Shown: positions 6,281 to 8,157 of the stretch, piece by piece
How positions within the stretch are numbered: the stretch's first letter is position 1
Layout: every line of letters begins with the position of its first letter
Assembly (NCBI GenBank): GCA_003512875.1
Contig: DONZ01000008.1
Coordinates: forward strand, 1-8,157
Source: Desulfovibrio sp.
Lineage (GTDB): Bacteria; Desulfobacterota; Desulfovibrionia; Desulfovibrionales; Desulfovibrionaceae
Reading direction: 5' to 3'
Length of the DNA stretch: 8,157 nucleotides
Made by a program: the position numbers and the translations under genes
The notes under the pieces: model-generated
What the model was told of the DNA's origin: nothing
Databases searched by the model: none
Seen by the model: only the letters and a program-made list of their open reading frames with translations

Positions 6281-6310
6281 TCCCTCTCGTATTTGAGAGG
6301 GACTTTTTTT
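6281..6310. terminator. Bidirectional intrinsic terminator between rdl and the flavoprotein gene
   Basis: TCCCTCTC (6281-6288) and GAGAGGGA (6295-6302) form an 8-bp stem with a six-base loop. On the plus strand it is followed by C and seven Ts (6304-6310), ending the perR-rbr-rdl transcript. On the minus strand the stem is followed by six Ts and further T-rich sequence, so it also stops transcripts from the convergent gene whose stop lies at 6445. The 134 bases between here and 6445 show nothing I can name. Confidence 0.9.
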
Positions 6311-6444
6311 GTCGCTTCAGCATAAAACAGTTATTGGTTTGGCTGTGTCCAGCAAATAGGGGGCTGTTCAAAGCCGCTGGTCTTTATTTGAGTGATTTTT
6401 GAAGATAGCGTATCGGATAATTTTTGTTTGCACGCCACACCATG

Positions 6445-7011
6445 CTATGCATGCAGTTTTTCCAAGAGCCATGCCATATTGTTTCCAAGGTTTGTCATTG
6501 TTCTGACGCCTTCCTCATCTTTGAGCACTTCGCCTTTTTCACGTCCGATGCCTAAATTCCAGTAGCTGCTCATAGGTACTATCATGCTATTGATACCAAA
6601 AAACGCCATAAGCGTATTATAGGTATTTATCGCTCCGCCGCGGCGGGCGGCAACAATAGGCGCGCCCACTTTACGGGCCAAAATACCCGTAGGACCGAGA
6701 ATATAGCCTGTTCTGTCGATAAATGCTTTCATTTCTGAAGTCATATTGGCATAATAGGTCGGAGAGGCAAGAATAATCGCGTCGGCGGTTTTTATTTTTT
6801 CTGCCCATTCGTTGATCGGGTCGTCCTTGAAAATACACTGTCCTGTTTTACGGCAGGAAAGGCAAGCGCTGCATCCGTGCAAAAGCGTTCCGCCCACTTG
6901 AATGATTTCTGTGTCATATCCTTTTTCTTGCAATGGTTTCAGGCAAATATCAATAAGTTGTCTGGTGTTGCCGTTTGTTCTCGGACTGCCGTTAAAAGCC
7001 AATATTTTCAT
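6445..7011 (-). CDS. Flavodoxin-fold NAD(P)H-dependent FMN reductase of the iron-sulfur flavoprotein type
   Basis: 188 residues; the ATG at 7011 follows a full AAGGAGG at a six-base spacing, implying strong translation. The N-terminus MKILAFNGSPRTNGNT is the FMN phosphate loop of the flavodoxin-like NADPH-dependent FMN reductases. ASPTYYANMTSEMKAFIDR (about 82-100) is the conserved flavin-contacting segment. Cysteines at 47, 50, 53 and 59 give CX2CX2CX5C, the compact 4Fe-4S motif of archaeal iron-sulfur flavoproteins such as Isf of Methanosarcina thermophila, in the same position. Some relatives share similar cysteines without a proven cluster, so cluster binding is likely but not certain. 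Isf proteins have been linked to electron transfer and to reduction of O2 or H2O2. That would suit the rubrerythrin neighbours, but the gene is a separate, convergent transcription unit. Substrate unknown. Confidence 0.85.
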   Translation of the reverse strand: MKILAFNGSPRTNGNTRQLIDICLKPLQEKGYDTEIIQVGGTLLHGCSACLSCRKTGQCIFKDDPINEWAEKIKTADAIILASPTYYANMTSEMKAFIDRTGYILGPTGILARKVGAPIVAARRGGAINTYNTLMAFFGINSMIVPMSSYWNLGIGREKGEVLKDEEGVRTMTNLGNNMAWLLEKLHA

Positions 7012-7040
7012 AACGCACCTCCTTCGGTTGTATTTTTTTG

Positions 7041-7068
7041 ATTATAGCGAATTGTTAGCATAAAGCAA
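7041..7068 (-). promoter_or_regulatory. Sigma-70 promoter of the flavoprotein gene
   Basis: On the minus strand a perfect TATAAT (7046-7041) lies 16 bases downstream of TTGCTT (7068-7063), a weaker -35 that keeps the TTG. The start would be near 7034, giving a short T- and A-rich leader that contains AAGGAGG (7024-7018). I see no Fur/PerR-type palindrome here. Confidence 0.6.
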
Positions 7069-7092
7069 GCGCGGAAAGCCTGATATTTATAT

Positions 7093-7121
7093 TTGTATAT
7101 TTCCATAAAGTATGGTATAAA
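7093..7121 (+). promoter_or_regulatory. Sigma-70 promoter of uppP with extended -10
   Basis: TTGTAT (7093-7098), a 17-base spacer and TATAAA (7116-7121). The -10 is preceded by TGG, the TGn extended -10 signature, which offsets the weak -35. The start would be near 7128, leaving a short leader that holds AAGGA (7134-7138). Confidence 0.6.
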
Positions 7122-7144
7122 AAACAAAACGACAAGGACTTGGT

Positions 7145-7945
7145 ATGGATTCTTATTTTTATGCTGTTATTATGGGAATTGTTGAAGGATTGACTGAATT
7201 TTTGCCTGTATCTTCAACTGGGCATTTAATCCTTACGGGCGAATTGCTCGGACTTGACGGTGCTTCCGGTGAAACGTTTGAAATCGTTATTCAAGTTGGG
7301 GCGATGTTTGCAGTTGTTTTGTGCTATTTCAATAGATTTTGGGGATTGCTTTTTCCGCAAAAAGAAAAGAAAAAATCTTTCAGCGGATTGCGCGGGATAA
7401 CGCTTCTTATGGTTACCACACTTCCGGGGGCATTTTTCGGTTTACTGTTCCATTCATTCATAAAAACGCTTTTTACGCCTTTATACGTTGCAATAGCTTT
7501 GTTTGTCGGGGCAATTTTCATGCTTGTTGTGGAGAAAATCAAGTTCAAAGCAAAATATGCAAGTATTGATGACATTGATTATAAAACTGCTTTGGGCATC
7601 GGGCTTTTTCAGTGCTGCGCCTTATGGCCCGGTTTTTCCCGTTCTGCTTCAACTATTTGCGGAGGAATGATCTTAGGGCTGAAAAGGGAAATTGCGGCGG
7701 AATATTCTTTTTTGGCAGCCGTGCCTATCATTGTCGGGGCTGCTTGTTATGATTTGTTTAAATCGTATTCCTTGATTTTGGCTGGCGATATTCCCTTTTT
7801 TGTTGTGGGGACCGTTGTTTCTTTTCTTTCCGCCTTGGTGGCGATTAAAGGCTTTATTGCCATGCTTTCAAAAGTCGGTTTAACTCCTTTCGCGGTGTAC
7901 CGCCTGCTCTTGGTTGTTCCTGTTTATTATTTTATGGTGTATTAA
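7145..7945 (+). CDS. uppP: Undecaprenyl-diphosphate phosphatase UppP/BacA
   Basis: 266 residues (E. coli BacA is 273); the ATG follows AAGGA at a six-base spacing. The first family motif is E14-GLT-E18-FLPVSSTGH27, with the catalytic glutamates and histidine. The second is PGFSRSAST (162-170), with the essential arginine R166. Both lie in re-entrant or membrane segments, and hydrophobic stretches throughout fit the usual polytopic inner-membrane fold. The enzyme removes a phosphate from undecaprenyl diphosphate so that the lipid carrier can be reused for peptidoglycan and O-antigen export, and overproduction is known to give bacitracin tolerance. It is transcribed from its own promoter, divergently from the flavoprotein gene. 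No GC-rich terminator is seen after it, so reading into the downstream tRNA region is possible. Confidence 0.97.
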   Translation: MDSYFYAVIMGIVEGLTEFLPVSSTGHLILTGELLGLDGASGETFEIVIQVGAMFAVVLCYFNRFWGLLFPQKEKKKSFSGLRGITLLMVTTLPGAFFGLLFHSFIKTLFTPLYVAIALFVGAIFMLVVEKIKFKAKYASIDDIDYKTALGIGLFQCCALWPGFSRSASTICGGMILGLKREIAAEYSFLAAVPIIVGAACYDLFKSYSLILAGDIPFFVVGTVVSFLSALVAIKGFIAMLSKVGLTPFAVYRLLLVVPVYYFMVY

Positions 7946-7979
7946 CACGTTAGAATGAAAGCGGTTTTGTGGTTATTAT

Positions 7980-8007
7980 AAAAAAAAATGAAAAAATATA
8001 AAAAAAA
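7980..8007 (+). promoter_or_regulatory. Phased A-tracts upstream of the tRNA promoter
   Basis: A-runs at 7980-7988, 7991-7996 and 8000-8007 are centred about ten bases apart, one DNA turn, so the DNA should be bent. They lie directly before a candidate -35 at 8010. This resembles an UP element, which binds the RNA polymerase alpha subunit and is common before stable-RNA genes. Confidence 0.4.
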
Positions 8008-8009
8008 GC

Positions 8010-8038
8010 TTGCATTTTTTTTGGTTTGCATATACATA
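8010..8038 (+). promoter_or_regulatory. Candidate promoter of the tRNA gene
   Basis: TTGCAT (8010-8015) is followed by an AT-rich run containing overlapping -10 candidates: TATACA at 8031 (15-base spacer) or TACATA at 8033 (17-base spacer). Either gives a start about 20 bases before the tRNA. The hexamers are only moderate matches. Confidence 0.35.
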
Positions 8039-8062
8039 TTCTTTCACGTTAATACACAGCGT

Positions 8063-8139
8063 GGCAAGGTAGCTCAGTTGGTCAGAGCACTCGGTTCATA
8101 CCCGAGTTGTCGAGAGTTCAAATCTCCCCCTTGCTACCA
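8063..8139 (+). tRNA. tRNA with anticodon CAT, probably elongator tRNA-Met
   Basis: The cloverleaf is complete and the CCA end is encoded (8137-8139). Acceptor GGCAAGG (8063-8069) pairs with CCTTGCT (8129-8135), with a G-U pair at 1-72. The D stem is GCTC/GAGC. The anticodon stem CTCGG/CCGAG encloses loop TTCATAC, anticodon 8097-8099. The T arm is GAGAG-TTCAAAT-CTCCC with one A-C mismatch (8113 and 8127). The initiator is excluded: the first pair is not the unpaired C1-A72 type, and the anticodon stem lacks three stacked G-C pairs of the GGG/CCC kind. A tRNA-Ile2 whose CAT is modified to lysidine cannot be excluded from sequence alone. The last 18 bases after it hold AAGGA near the window edge, perhaps a ribosome binding site of a gene beyond it. 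Confidence 0.95.
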
Positions 8140-8157
8140 CATATTTCAAGGACTTAT

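Noticed and set aside
5672..6371. Minus-strand frames opposite rbr and rdl
   Set aside because: They run through the conserved rubrerythrin and rubredoxin genes and the strong bidirectional terminator, with no ribosome binding site or domain.
8000..8022. A-run, GC-TT-GC, T-run palindrome as a terminator for uppP
   Set aside because: Only two G-C pairs and a mismatch in the stem. It overlaps the candidate tRNA -35, and phased A-tracts explain the sequence better.
1..8157. CRISPR array, insertion sequence, prophage or toxin-antitoxin genes
   Set aside because: I saw no regularly spaced repeats, transposase or integrase motifs, or small paired genes. All genes are ordinary chromosomal ones.

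Overview
The window looks like a chromosomal stretch from a strictly anaerobic, Gram-negative bacterium of the Desulfovibrio group, or a close relative. By eye the base composition is moderately AT-rich, lower in G+C than typical free-living Desulfovibrio. Two things point there. The gene order perR - rubrerythrin - rubredoxin-like protein matches the rubrerythrin operon known from Desulfovibrio vulgaris, and the rubrerythrin is closely similar to the D. vulgaris one as I recall it. An outer membrane is implied by a Skp/OmpH-type periplasmic chaperone.

Layout. The left half (1-4703) is read on the minus strand. A membrane-anchored MltC-like lytic transglycosylase (4703-3657) comes first. It is followed by a probable operon of skp (3590-3096), a signal-peptide-bearing M16 double-module peptidase (3050-426) and the 5' third of a cobyrinate a,c-diamide synthase gene (417 to the window edge). 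At 4704-4960 a divergent control region separates this half from the plus-strand operon perR (4961) - rbr (5426) - rdl (5998-6180). That operon ends in a strong bidirectional terminator (6281-6310), which also faces the convergent minus-strand gene for an iron-sulfur-flavoprotein-like reductase (7011-6445). A second divergent region (7012-7144) leads to uppP (7145-7945). A CAT-anticodon tRNA gene (8063-8139) closes the window.

How the genes work together. Three themes are visible. Envelope upkeep is represented by the transglycosylase, Skp, the M16 peptidase and UppP. Oxygen and peroxide defence is represented by PerR, rubrerythrin and the rubredoxin-like protein, possibly with the flavoprotein nearby. 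Cobalamin synthesis is represented by the CbiA-like gene, joined to the envelope operon by an 8-base gap.

No clearly new multi-gene system is visible. The unusual material is mostly regulatory. It comprises a consensus-quality sigma-54 promoter with an upstream dyad in front of the transglycosylase, a Fur/PerR-type box on the perR promoter, a perfect 9-3-9 inverted repeat between perR and rbr, and a rod-like 86-base hairpin between rdl and its terminator that could be a 3'-UTR RNA. A palindrome also fills the spacer of the skp promoter. Several apparent long starts are corrected here from ribosome binding sites (M16, skp, rbr).
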